Shown here: one piece after another, positions 30,661 to 43,100 of the stretch
Position numbering within the stretch: the first letter of the stretch is position 1
Layout of the letters: each line of letters starts with the position of its first letter
Source: Acanthaster planci
Taxonomy: Eukaryota; Echinodermata; Asteroidea; Valvatida; Acanthasteridae
DNA length: 64,000 nucleotides
NCBI RefSeq assembly: GCF_001949145.1
Contig: NW_019091374.1
Coordinates: forward strand, 1,807,181 to 1,871,180
Direction: 5' to 3'
Made by a program: the position numbers and the translations under genes
The notes under the pieces: model-generated
What the model saw: only the letters and a program-made list of their open reading frames with translations
Database searches by the model: none
What the model was told of the DNA's origin: nothing

Positions 30661-31990
30661 TGGCGTGGAAAAGTATGATTTTGATACAAATCAACCAGAA
30701 ATTTGAATAGTGATTGGATGAATGTGCTGAAGCTTTCAAAAGAATCTTCTACAAAATATGAGTTACAGTACGTACATGTACATCCAATGACTTACCATGC
30801 ATGGAAACACTCTTCTTGCTGAAGGGGAATTCTGTGTTCCCTTTGGAATTTATGCTGGGCGTGTTTTTGCAATCGCAACCAGAAATATGTTTCTGCTTTA
30901 GTTGGTTGTGACTGCAGTTATGCCCATGTATGCCCAAGGAACGAAAGAGCTAGCAGCAATTGTAAGTAACTTGACGGATATTACGAAGAAATAGAAAATG
31001 CAGGGTTTGCCAACAATGGCATCTGCTATTTTTGTTATTTGTTTCGCTTAATTAGATAACGAAATCATTGCTGGCCACCTTAAACATGTTCCAAGTATCT
31101 GCTCTGATGCTACAAACACATTTCTGGTTAGAGGTCAGGAAAGCATGGCTCAGAAAGGACAGATATTGGTGACAGAGCTTTGAACGCTACTGCCATTGCC
31201 AGTCTGTGCACATTCAGATGAAAAGTTGTCCTAGTGATTTAAAGTTGAATGGAAGTTTGCATTTTTGGATTTTGTTGTCTGGATGCTTATTCTTGTTTTT
31301 GACTAAAATTCCCCACTTGAGTGAGCTTGTGCTTTTTGCATTCTAAATTCAAATCTGTAATATGGACATGCCACGTGGTAATTTTTTTATTTTAGGCAAC
31401 CCCAAGAAAATGCCTATTAGTAACTTCAATTGTAAGCACACGTGGTATTTTTCAAAGATGTTGAGCGGTCAAAAAATAATAAGACAATTCACGGTGACGG
31501 TGGAAGAGACTGATGTCTTTCATGAATATGGACCAAAGCTAATAAATTTCCTCTCTGATATATTACATTGACCATGTTGACAGAACACTCTGTTGTATCT
31601 ACATGCGGCATGCTTCATGACGCATGCAAATGAAAACAGATAAATATGGAAAATTTTATGTTGCATATAATGAATCTTGTACGATGCATCCTGTTGACAT
31701 TTCTGTGGGAAATTTTCTTGCTGGGTGAAGCCATGGGCAGCTGGTATCATCCGTGCTCAAAAATTATGCTAAATTTTTTTCAAGAAAATCAAGACTAGGA
31801 TGTGTTCAGTACCTGTGCTGCATGTTGAATGTGATGTCATCTGTTCACTAGGGCTACAGCTAAACGATGGCTTATAGTTATATTCCACTCTTTCAAAAGA
31901 GAAAAAACTGTCAGCTATCAGACAAATCAAAACATGACGGTACAAATTTACCAGTTGGAGCAAAACTAAAACATTTCAGGTTCTAGATGA

Positions 31991-32027
31991 GTTACACATG
32001 TAACAAGAGTTACACATGTAACTCTTG
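31991..32027. repeat. Short repeated palindrome
   Basis: GTTACACATGTAAC occurs twice in 33 bases. The second copy sits inside a near-perfect 24-bp palindrome with 11-bp arms (CAAGAGTTACA / TGTAACTCTTG, 32004-32027). Confidence 0.8.
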
Positions 32028-32946
32028 TGCTAAAATTGGGAAGAAAAAATTTGGCCTATGTTGCAAATCGGTAATGAATGACTTTTTTTGAAATCAGGAA
32101 ACATATGCAATTATTTTCCAGCAGTAGACCTCCCATCGATCATTTCTCAGTATTAGAATCTCTTACAAGTTACAATGAAGTTAAACAACTCTTTGAATTC
32201 ATTTCCCCCAATTTTAATCCATACATACGAGTTGCTAAACCACAAAAGGTTTATATCCAATGTATTTATATTGATGGTCGTGCAATATGTTTCTGTGCAG
32301 CATTTTATCGTGTGTGAAGCCATTTTGTGCAATATTGTAATTTTTATTTAATAATTTAATGACTATAATTAGTAAATGTTCAGCACATTAATTTGACTTC
32401 AAATGATCCAGCCATTAAAAATAATTACAAAAAATGAGTGCAATTTAGTATATATGTGTATATTCTAAGTAACTGTTATTTGCATGATGATATTGTGCAA
32501 TGAATTCACCAAAATTCAAAAGAAAAAAATGAAAATGTTTAATACATGTAGAGCATGTACTGTAAGCTGGTAGTTGTATTGGAAAGTCTCCATGTACATG
32601 TATGTAGATTTGTGTAATACCATTTTATGCACTATTTATCATTGAACCAAAGTCAAATGATCCAAATAATAAAAACAGGTGAAGCCATTTCTCTATCAAA
32701 CATCAGTACTTTGCATTTTATTTTGAATCGTGATGGATTTCCATAAACATCCCCTTATAAATGTGCTCCATTACCGAGATCCCATTTTGGATTCCGAATC
32801 TGATCAGTACAGAGTGACAAAGCATACGGTCCTGATAGTCTACTCCTGACCATCATGAATCATCCTAACTCCACCACTGTGTTGGAAACCACTGCAACAT
32901 TCTTTCACACAAGACGCCAATTCCCATGTAGAGTAGCAGAGGCTGT

Positions 32947-33167
32947 GGCCGTTTTCCAATACTCAGCTTAGTTAGTCTCCGTCTCGGGCTTCGTCCCCGA
33001 AACCAATCCCCGATTGTGGGCCTGAAGCGTTTAAATCAAATTGGATAACTGTAAGTTTTGGCTCTCTTGCATCTTATATGATGTTTTGTGGCACTATTGG
33101 ACTAATTAGTGCGCTTACAGCTCGAGACGCCTGAGACGGAACCGAAGTTGAGTATTGGAAAACGGCC
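32947..33167. mobile_element. MITE with about 20-bp terminal inverted repeats
   Basis: The left end GGCCGTTTTCCAATACTCA and its exact reverse complement at the right end enclose 221 bp with no coding capacity. Inside, GTCTCCGTCTCGGG and GAGACGCCTGAGACGG form a weaker second inverted pair. No target-site duplication is obvious, so the superfamily is open. Confidence 0.8.
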
Positions 33168-34766
33168 TTGGTCTCCCTTAGTCAACCCTACAAAATCCTT
33201 CAAACCTACTGGTAGGTTTAGATGGATCTCGAAGGGTTGGAAAAGATGCAGTTATGCACACAAGGAAGGCACTACAGGTACATGTACATGTAAAGCATTT
33301 TTGGGCATCATTTACTCATCGTGACAAGAAAATCTTGTGCAACTTCCTTGCAGTTTGTTTCGTAAGTTCACAGAGCTGTTTGTAATTACCAGAGCACGAT
33401 CCTAAACTGCACAGTGAAGACTGCTGGGTGCATCTGAAATTGTGCACAAACCTATTCAAAACTCAAAATTTTGTACGGCTATTTGCACATCACATCTACT
33501 ATTGTTAAAGCAAAGTTACAAGGACCAGTCAAATCACTTTGTTGTAACCAGGACTTTGTCATAAAAAGAATGGAAACTCTATGACAGAAAAGTTCAAGAA
33601 ATTGGAATTTTAAGAATTCATTCTTTACAATACCATTTGTTTGGACAATTCTTTATAACAAGAGTAGACAATATATGCATCTGTGATCTGAAATGCTGTG
33701 TTAACAAAGACGGTATTACAAAACTCTCCACACACTATCAGAACACGGTCAGTATTTCGGTTTGCTCAGACAGACATAAAAAGTACCATCTTAAAAAGCA
33801 AAGGTGTACCAGAATTAAAATACAGGATTAATTAACTCACACTAGCACTGTACATGTAGTTACAAGAAAATTTCTTGTAATTGTATATTGCTGTTCTTCC
33901 AAAACAGGTAAAAATATATCATTCAACCAAAACTACAAATTCTAAGTGAACAGACAAAAAAAAATTGGTACCAAAAAAAAATTAACGCAGCCTACACAAA
34001 CATTGCACTTTAATTTCTAGATGTGACTTTAACATTAATTATTACAAATACAAAGAACTGTCCCATTCAGTATAAACACCACCCTACTACCAACAGTAGT
34101 TAATTAGTACCAGTAAATTCTGTGCCAAAATTGTTCCTTCTCAAGTTAACGTCTGGAAAAGATTGAGGTCTTCTTACAAAATCATAACCATACATGAACT
34201 TGATATGTATATACATGTACAAGAAAATGTAAACAGTACTGGCCACATACATATCTAGGTGTTAACCTGTATATGTGTATACATGCACATGTAAATATCA
34301 AAAAGTTAATTTGTTCTTGAATATATCGTCAAGTTATTTACATGTACAAGTATTACACCATATAAATGTATTTGGTAAATTACATGTACTACTGTGCAGC
34401 CATGAAGTGATTTACAAAATATCTCCAGCACTGACTCGCTGTGCAAAGTGACACCTGCTTCTCCACGGACTAAGGGAAAACTTCCATGGAGATTTTCCAT
34501 GACTATCTGCATATGTGCATCTATATTCTAAAACTGTGCAAACCTATTAGCAAATAAGTAATTTGTTTTGCTTTGTCTAAACACCAGGCAGCCATGCGCA
34601 TTTGCGCTGCACATGAATTTTGCTGATGATTAATGCATCCTACTCGTGATAAAAAGTACTGTAGCTGTCTATTGTGTGCACATTGCATTTAGAGTACATG
34701 TACATTATTCAGAATACATTCAATCTTTTTTTAATTATGTTCTACAACATGAATATTAATTCAAGA

Positions 34767-34858
34767 ATGTCTCCACCAAGGTTGGTGTCAAATCATCTTT
34801 GTGTTCAAAATTATGTCTGCACCCAAGATGGTGTCATATTTTCTTTGTGTATAAAATT
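34767..34858. repeat. Imperfect tandem duplication, 46-bp unit
   Basis: Two adjacent units start ATGTCTCCACCAAGG (34767) and ATGTCTGCACCCAAG (34813). They share GGTGTCA, CTTTGTGT and AAAATT in the same order and spacing. The divergence suggests an older duplication than the one at 7199. Confidence 0.7.
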
Positions 34859-37185
34859 TCAAGTTTGGCCTGCAGAAATCAAATATCTATCTGACTACAA
34901 CAGAAAGCACAAAAATGTCAACTTTCACAATACGGTACATGTAGTTACTGCCCATTGTTGGTGATTTGTGTCACTTCACAAATGTCTCAAAATGGAAGCC
35001 AATGAATACGCTAGCGTTTATCACATAGTTACTGAAGATACCCATTTCAGTTGAAGTTTTCCTTGCTGACTTGTGTTAAACACATCTCCATTTTGAGACA
35101 ACCAGCTGCATCTTCCAATCTACTGTCTTTTTTGTATTCTGACCAAAAATAAGTTTGGAAAGCCTCTACCCCTTTCTTGAGAAATTCTCATTTAGTGTTT
35201 GCACATTTGCACATCTTTTTTTTGTTTAAAGTGAAATCACAAATATACACTGAATACAAACTGAACAAATCGTACAAAAATGGTGGGGAATTCTTTAGAC
35301 ATTTGCATTAACAATTGCTCCAACACCAAAGTTTTGCTTTTAATATTCTTTGCAATGGCAAACATTGTGGCACTTCAACTGTTGTTTGTGTTCCTTTTCA
35401 TCTACAGGTGAGATAAAGTAACTTGGAGTGAATTCAGGTCCGTCCAGAACTTATCTGTGCATTCAGTACTCTTCTTTAACGGTGCCACAAAAAGTTAACG
35501 CACCATCAGTTTTCAGTTTTTCCAGGCTTTTCCCAATTCCTATCTAGCTTTTATCAGACAGAAATTTAACTGATGGCAAAGTTGTGACTTCTTTTCACTT
35601 TTGCCCATACAGCAGCATAATTTGGGTTTTGTTTACTATTCCACCTGAAAAAAGACGAAAAAAAAAAATCTTCTGAATGAAAGGAGAAATTCCTCTCTTT
35701 GACTTCGCCATATTTGTAAATGGACAAACCAGATAATATGCACTGAACAGCGCTCACACTTTTCTGACAAACACACACACTTTTTACACATCTACATGTA
35801 CAGGCACGAGCGTGTTCACAAGCTTCCAAGAAAATATACACAAAAATAAATACATTTTGTGTGAACTGTTTACAAATGAGATCTCCAACGCAATTCTACA
35901 TGTAATGTATTTACATGTAATATATACAGATAAGGTATTCCATAGCAACGTATCATTTGCATACACGTATGTACAGTCATGCGGTGTTCTAGCTTTCTAA
36001 TGAGCTCCTACATCTTTCCTTCCAACCTTCCTGTATTGTCAAAACTCAACCACTTTGTCGGAAACCAACCATACCCTATAGTGGTTGCTGTATTCTTCCT
36101 CAATCCTACAAAATCTTTTGACACCTTCTGCTGAATTTTGAAGGAGCTGGTAGACCACGGTTCATGAAGAAGCACTCTGTGTTAGTTCACAAAACTCGCC
36201 TATGAAATCTTGATTTAACCTCCGCATGATTTGGGAAAAAACCTGAAGATCAACCCGTTCCCAGTCAAGTTTGTGAGCGTCCACACTCTGGTCTGAATGG
36301 TCACTCTCATGTCAGTGATGGCAATCATATGAGATACATGTAGCAGTCATTAACCCTAACCCCCATCCTACTTTGGTAACAAACCCTGCTAGACTCATCA
36401 TTGGCATCATTTGTGCCTGCCCAGTGTAACAAGATCCAACAGGTCCTACTCTCTTAGAGGCCAAACAGCCTGGGAGTCTATGGTTGCCAGTCACCAAAAG
36501 ATCCAACAGTGGCATGGTTCAATAGGACTAGCTTCCATTGTATCAACACGGCCAGTTTGTTCGGCTGTTGTTGATTTCCCAGTGCATGAGACTTTTTCCC
36601 CTGATAGACTGTGCTGCGTCTGGCAGGGTTAGGGTTAATCCACTGTTGTCATGACGCTCCCCTTTAAACCAAGGCCACGCCCCCACTTCCTCAGTGGTCC
36701 GCCTTTCTTTTGTAGTAAATCAATCATTGCTATGCTTGACACGTTGTACTACATACTTATCATCTAATGACGAACCCCTCTCAAACTTGAGTTCAAAAAG
36801 GCCAAATACGGCAGGGCACTTCATAGGAGGTTGACACTAGCAGGAATACTCTGCCCAAAACTTGAGGATACTTGGAGGCAAAATTTGGGGATATTTGGAG
36901 ACAGAAAATCCTGAATAGATTGATGGTCTCATTATAACATACACAAGGGGTCAAGACCTCAACAGCTTGCCTGAGTAGCAAAATGCCGGTGATGAGCCAA
37001 GTGACAACAGCAAGCATAATGGCTTTCCCTGCCTCTGGCTGTTTTAACTCTTTTATAAAGACTACGTGTAATAATTATAAAGTCCCGGGGTGAATTCTAG
37101 AACACTCCATTCTAGCTTGGCAGTGGAACGCATGAAGCAGTACTATCACATCTCCCATCAGCATAAAATTAGTCAATTATGTTTG

Positions 37186-40100
37186 TTACCACGGCGGGGG
37201 GGAAGTGCACCTTGGCCCTGATTCAATCTGAGACACGGTCACCATGGGAATCATCTCCATCTCCATGGTTACAGCAGCTGAGATCTGATCAGTGGATGCC
37301 TCTGTGTCTATAAATCAGAATTAAAAAGCCAAATACATTACAATACAACAGGTACATGTACCAGAGGGTTTTTGAGGTGTGAATAAGATTTTCTTGTGCA
37401 AAATTTATTTAGATTTAGCCCTGCATCATCAGTAATTCAATGGCTCATGATCGCCAATTCACCAATTAGACAAAGATTTATTTGGGTGTCCTATAAATAT
37501 TCATAATTAGAGAAACAGAATCTTGAAGACTGCACTCACATGTAGACTGGTTGCATAGGGACATCAGACTCCTTCTCCTGGGCATGTGAATTGTAGCTGG
37601 CATAGTTGGATTCAAACCCCCCGATAAAATCAACTGGATGTGGGAAAGAGGATGTAAAGATATTGACATTGCTATTGACAAGCATAAAAAATGGTATCAG
37701 TAGTGGCTTGATCAGCGGTGGCTTAACCAGCGGTGGTCTGATCAGCGCTGGCTCAAGCCCAGCTGTAATGCATCCTCATTCGTCAAACACTCACCAAAAC
37801 ACAAAACCAGACACTTTTCCAATTTGCTTTGTATCCCTTTGAGACTTTTAGGAGTCGATTTCTATGCACATGTCACCTATCAATCTTGGATTTCATGCCA
37901 AATTCAGGATTCATTCTGAGTCTTTCACAAGTGCCTTCAAGTTCATCACAAGTCATCCAGTCTTAAGCTACGTAACTGACAAGTTATTAAAATGAACTGT
38001 GAAAAAACAGTTTTTTGTCACTGTTCACCTTGTTTCCTAAATGAATGATGTTACGAAGGGACCTGTGATGGAAAAAAAATGAATGTACAATACAATTTCT
38101 TTCCCCAACCCACTTCCCAACTAGGCCACACCATGAGTGGACACATCAGGTGCATTCGTGCGGTTACTCAACACAAGTGACGACGTGCATGCATTACTCC
38201 CAGGTCAGGAGTATACTCCTGCATGATGGGGAGTATACTCCCGCTGATCCGTGGGGCGTACTCCTGCCGCTCATGTGCTTTGGGAGAATACTCGTGTTAA
38301 CACAAGTAGCTTGCTCGAACGCACCCTAGATTCACATCGGAGGCCAGGCATTGGCTCACTAGCTCCAGCCATTTCATGGGTTGCTCTGTAGGCTACAATG
38401 ATCCAGTTCGGTATTCCAACACCGCATGCCCAAAATGAAGCGCATCCAAACTCATCCCGATGTGCGCGCGACGTCTGCCCTATCAGCATTCCCCTACGCG
38501 GACTTGTGCACATGCTTTGTGCCCAAATGACCTTGCTTTTTGGAAACACCGAGCCCGCTCTGTTTTCCTTCCCTTATGTTCTGATTGGCCAGGGTGACTT
38601 GAGAGGCATACACGGATGCACAAACACCATGGCTCCTGCGTGCTCCCAAACGATGAATATGCTGAAATGCTGAGAAGTACCTGATCTGCATGTAATGCAG
38701 AAAATGAGGCTTAGGTTCCACCCTTAATTTTAACAAGGGAAAATATTTGTGTACGGTACTTACAACTATCTTCTTCCTCTGCAAACTTGACATTTACCAA
38801 AACAGCACCAATTATTCCCATTATCTGCATTAAACAAACACAGAAATGATGTCTTTTCAGAGGTCAGGGTGTAAAATCAGCCCGTATTTGAAATACCGTA
38901 TTTACAAATCAATAGTATAGTAATGCTTTGAGTATAGTAAGATTTTCAGAAAATAGCCTATACATGTAAATCTTTTCTTTCTGGAGTCCTTGGGTGTCCT
39001 GGAATCACTTTAAAATCAAGTCTTTATCAGCTGAGAACTTGTGACTTTGGTGTTGTTAAAATAAATCAAAATAGTTCTTGGAAAGCTCAGTGTTAATCTT
39101 TCCTGTGGTATGGAAAACATTCACCACATGAGCGGTGTCTGCATACCACACTGCAAATGTGAACAAACAGGAAAAAAACCTGGTATCAATGTCCAAGCAC
39201 TACTACCCAAAGACATTTCCTCCCATAAGTACAAAAAATATGGTTACGAAAAGACAGGTTACCAGCCAAAATGTCATTTACCAACCAAAATGTCAAGTGC
39301 ATACAACTTCAGACTGGTTCTCAGCTGAGTTCTGCTTGGCCCATAATTCTGCTTAGCAATAATTTCTGGTTAGTAGCTGTAAAGCGTGATTCGGAACCTA
39401 GAATTAAAAAGTTCTGTTACTGCAGTAGTAAACCGATCATGGACAGATGGTTTGATCACATCACATACTTCTTCGACCAATAAGATATCGCAATTTGCCA
39501 AATATACATGAACGTTAAGAGTGCGCCTGTGAGTGCGGTGCCATCGCAGTTAGGGTGGCTCTCGGGTTAGTCTACAAAACTGGGCTGTGTTGTTTTTTTT
39601 ACCGCTAATAAGATCTGCACGCCTGCATGTATGACCTCTGTGTACCGCCCGTCCAGCACGCAGCCCTGCACAGCTAACACCTCGTCATTCTCTTCCACCT
39701 TAGTGCTGTCAATGAAGGTGGTGGTGGATCTGGTTGTCACATTGCAGCCAAAGCCGTGTGACAGCCACCAGCTGTTGGCGTTGGTACCCATGTTTAGGAT
39801 ATTGCTGTTTTTCTGTGGAAGAAATGCACACTCAGATTAGGGCTGAGTAATATTCGGTTACTCGATTAACCGACTGTTGGTTGATTTATTCAGTTACATT
39901 TTACATTCAATTTTTCAATGACAATAAAGGCTTCCTTTTTGGAAGGCCAAAGCTTTCTATGCCAGAAGTCAGGAACATGACTACAAGAAGAAAAGAGTCA
40001 GGCAAACACAGGGAGGGCCCACATGGTTGAAAGGTAATGCATGTTAGCATGGAGGAAACTTGCGTTATATATGTATGCCCCGTAACATATCTGACAAGAA

Positions 40101-43100
40101 AGAGCGTAATCCACTCTAAACTTTGTTTTATCAATTTTTCCCAGTGAAGAGATACAGGTTCTTTGTGGTTATCTCACCTGTAGCTTTGCTAGGGTAGCGA
40201 CAAACACATCTACACGAACGTGTATTTTTTTGTTTGGCTTGAATGCAAGGCACAAAAGTGCACTGACCTGTAATGTGAGGACTCCAGCTTCCAGGTACAG
40301 ACAAATAACAAAGATGTTCCATCCTATCCAAAGGATGTGCCAAATGCCATACTGGAGAAGTAACAAAGAAGTAAAAAAAAAAAAGGTATACATTGTTGCG
40401 GATTAACATCAGAAATCTCAAAAAGTCAATACAAACAATGTCCGTTAAGTTCACTCTTTAAGGACTGCAGGACTCACAATACTGAGATTTCCTACAAGGT
40501 GTAACTGCAAGCTTATTCTAATTACATGTAATGCAATGGCAGCTGAGATGGTTTCAGGCACAATTCTGGTGAAAGGGCATGACAGACTGGACAGCAGCAC
40601 TGACAGAATGAACCATATGTCCATCCATAGAATTCTAATTGACAGGCGGAGATAAGAATCCCCTTGACAAGGTGTTAAGTAAAAATTTATTGACCACGTC
40701 TGTCCTGTCTCCCTGCCAGCAGCTGTCTGCCTTGCCAAATTCTTGACAATAGGGCAGAAGCCTGCTGGTACATGTATGGGCACTGTACATGTACAGTGCC
40801 TGTCTGTGAACACAGAGTGCTGATAGCATTGATATCCGTGGTACATGTACACATGTAGCCGTGTACCATTTAAGACTGCGACATCTCCACGTACACGTAC
40901 AGTGTAACATACATGGTACCGTATATAGTACATGAAACATACATAGCAAAACTAAAAACTGTATTTTTTCAGAGAGTATTTACTTCCACTGCTCTGTAAT
41001 GATTTTTTTTGGGGGGGGGCAGGATCACGTCATGTTTTTGGATAGCTAGTTGGTTGGTTCCGTTGATCCGCTTAATTATTTCTGCTACTGCTACTGTTAC
41101 TGTCTTTTTTCTAACTCAAGTTTAAGGTTAATGTTTTAATTTGCTTACCCAGTACGTATACTGTTACTCAATTTGTGCGTGTGTTTATTCTATCAATTTC
41201 ATATTCAAGCTTAAATATGGCATACATGTACAGTACTTACTGTTTCAGTGTGTATAGTTATTTTAATTTCTTAATGCAATATGTAATTTTGGAACATCTT
41301 CATACTGTGTCCATGAACAGCTTGTTGCTGGAGAGGGCGTCTTATAAATGTCCTTCTTCCTATTATTATGCATGGTCCACACAACCTCATGTACTGTACA
41401 TGTACCACACAGTACATGTGCGTACTATTATGTAAATGTGCACACATGAATAATTTGCAATGCAAATTACAACAACCATTATATTGTATATGTACACATA
41501 TGAAAATGGGATCGGGGCTACAATCCAAACAGCTCTAAATGTACCGTACATGTCCACTGTAAATGTACCCTAAATTATGACTGATTTTCGACACATGGTG
41601 TAACTTTTCAGTTTGAACAATGACNNNNNNNNNNNNNNNNNNNNNNNNNNNNNNNNNNNNNNNNNNNNNNNNNNNNNNNNNNNNNNNNNNNNNNNNNNNN
41701 NNNNNNNNNNNNNNNNNNNNNNNNNNNNNNNNNNNNNNNNNNNNNNNNNNNNNNNNNNNNNNNNNNNNNNNNNNNNNNNNNNNNNNNNNNNNNNNNNNNN
41801 NNNNNNNNNNNNNNNNNNNNNNNNNNNNNNNNNNNNNNNNNNNNNNNNNNNNNNNNNNNNNNNNNNNNNNNNNNNNNNNNNNNNNNNNNNNNNNNNNNNN
41901 NNNNNNNNNNNNNNNNNNNNNNNNNNNNNNNNNNNNNNNNNNNNNNNNNNNNNNNNNNNNNNNNNNNNNNNNNNNNNNNNNNNNNNNNNNNNNNNNNNNN
42001 NNNNNNNNNNNNNNNNNNNNNNNNNNNNNNNNNNNNNNNNNNNNNNNNNNNNNNNNNNNNNNNNNNNNNNNNNNNNNNNNNNNNNNNNNNNNNNNNNNNN
42101 NNNNNNNNNNNNNNNNNNNNNNNNNNNNNNNNNNNNNNNNNNNNNNNNNNNNNNNNNNNNNNNNNNNNNNNNNNNNNNNNNNNNNNNNNNNNNNNNNNNN
42201 NNNNNNNNNNNNNNNNNNNNNNNNNNNNNNNNNNNNNNNNNNNNNNNNNNNNNNNNNNNNNNNNNNNNNNNNNNNNNNNNNNNNNNNNNNNNNNNNNNNN
42301 NNNNNNNNNNNNNNNNNNAAGGGAGGGAGACAGAGGGTAAAGGTCGTCATATTCCACACCACTCACCAGGTAAATAAACTTGGGCCTGTACTGGTGAATG
42401 CCAAATATGCCAAACAAGATGATGATGATGTCAATGACCCCGACCAGCACCGGCGTCCACATGTAACCAACTATATCAAAGACGAACCGCTCCACTGAAG
42501 CAAGCTGTGGAAGAAACAAACACAGTACTAATATCTCCAGTTGGCTGTGAAAGCACTTTCATCATACATCATACATGTATTGATACAACAATTTCTCATG
42601 TAAAATGGGATTTTTGGGGGGAAGGGAGGGAGGAGGAAGGGAAGGGAAGAAGAAAGGGAGGCAATTAACTGACAAAGTGTCAACGGTGGAAGTAGTCAAT
42701 TCTGAGATACACGAATATATATACATGTACATGTACTGGTACATGTACATGTGCGGTACATGTACATATGTACATGTAAATGGCACACTTCAAACAAATT
42801 GGCAATTTTAATCCCAGATCTTCTGGGGCACTTTCCTCGTTTGTTTGTCTTGCTTTTTCTCAATTTTTTCCCGACTTTACTTATTAATTTTTCCCAAAGG
42901 GGAGGGAGGGTGTTGAGGATAAAGCCCCCTTTGCACCTTCCCCATGTGACACTCAATCTTCCACTGTTAGTGCATAAGAAAAAGTGAAAAAAGGAAAATG
43001 AGGCATTCCACACATGTAAAGCATTCGATCTGCTCTTAAACAAGATGAATGTACATGTATCATACGTGTACATGTACGTACATGTACATGTGTGTTGAAT

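Larger units (their letters stand above)
30661..37185. other. Intergenic/3' UTR stretch between clavesin (+) and NKAIN (-)
   Basis: The two genes are convergent, so both 3' UTRs fall here. Plus-strand AATAAA candidates for clavesin lie at 31541-31546 and 32668-32673. No conserved coding exon was recognised. The region holds a repeated short palindrome (31991-32027), a MITE (32947-33167) and a two-copy tandem duplication (34767-34858). Confidence 0.4.

Noticed and set aside
41535-42519. Several open frames of 250-300 codons on both strands
   Set aside because: They run through the 694-base N gap. Only the NKAIN exon at 42367-42504 inside one of them is real.
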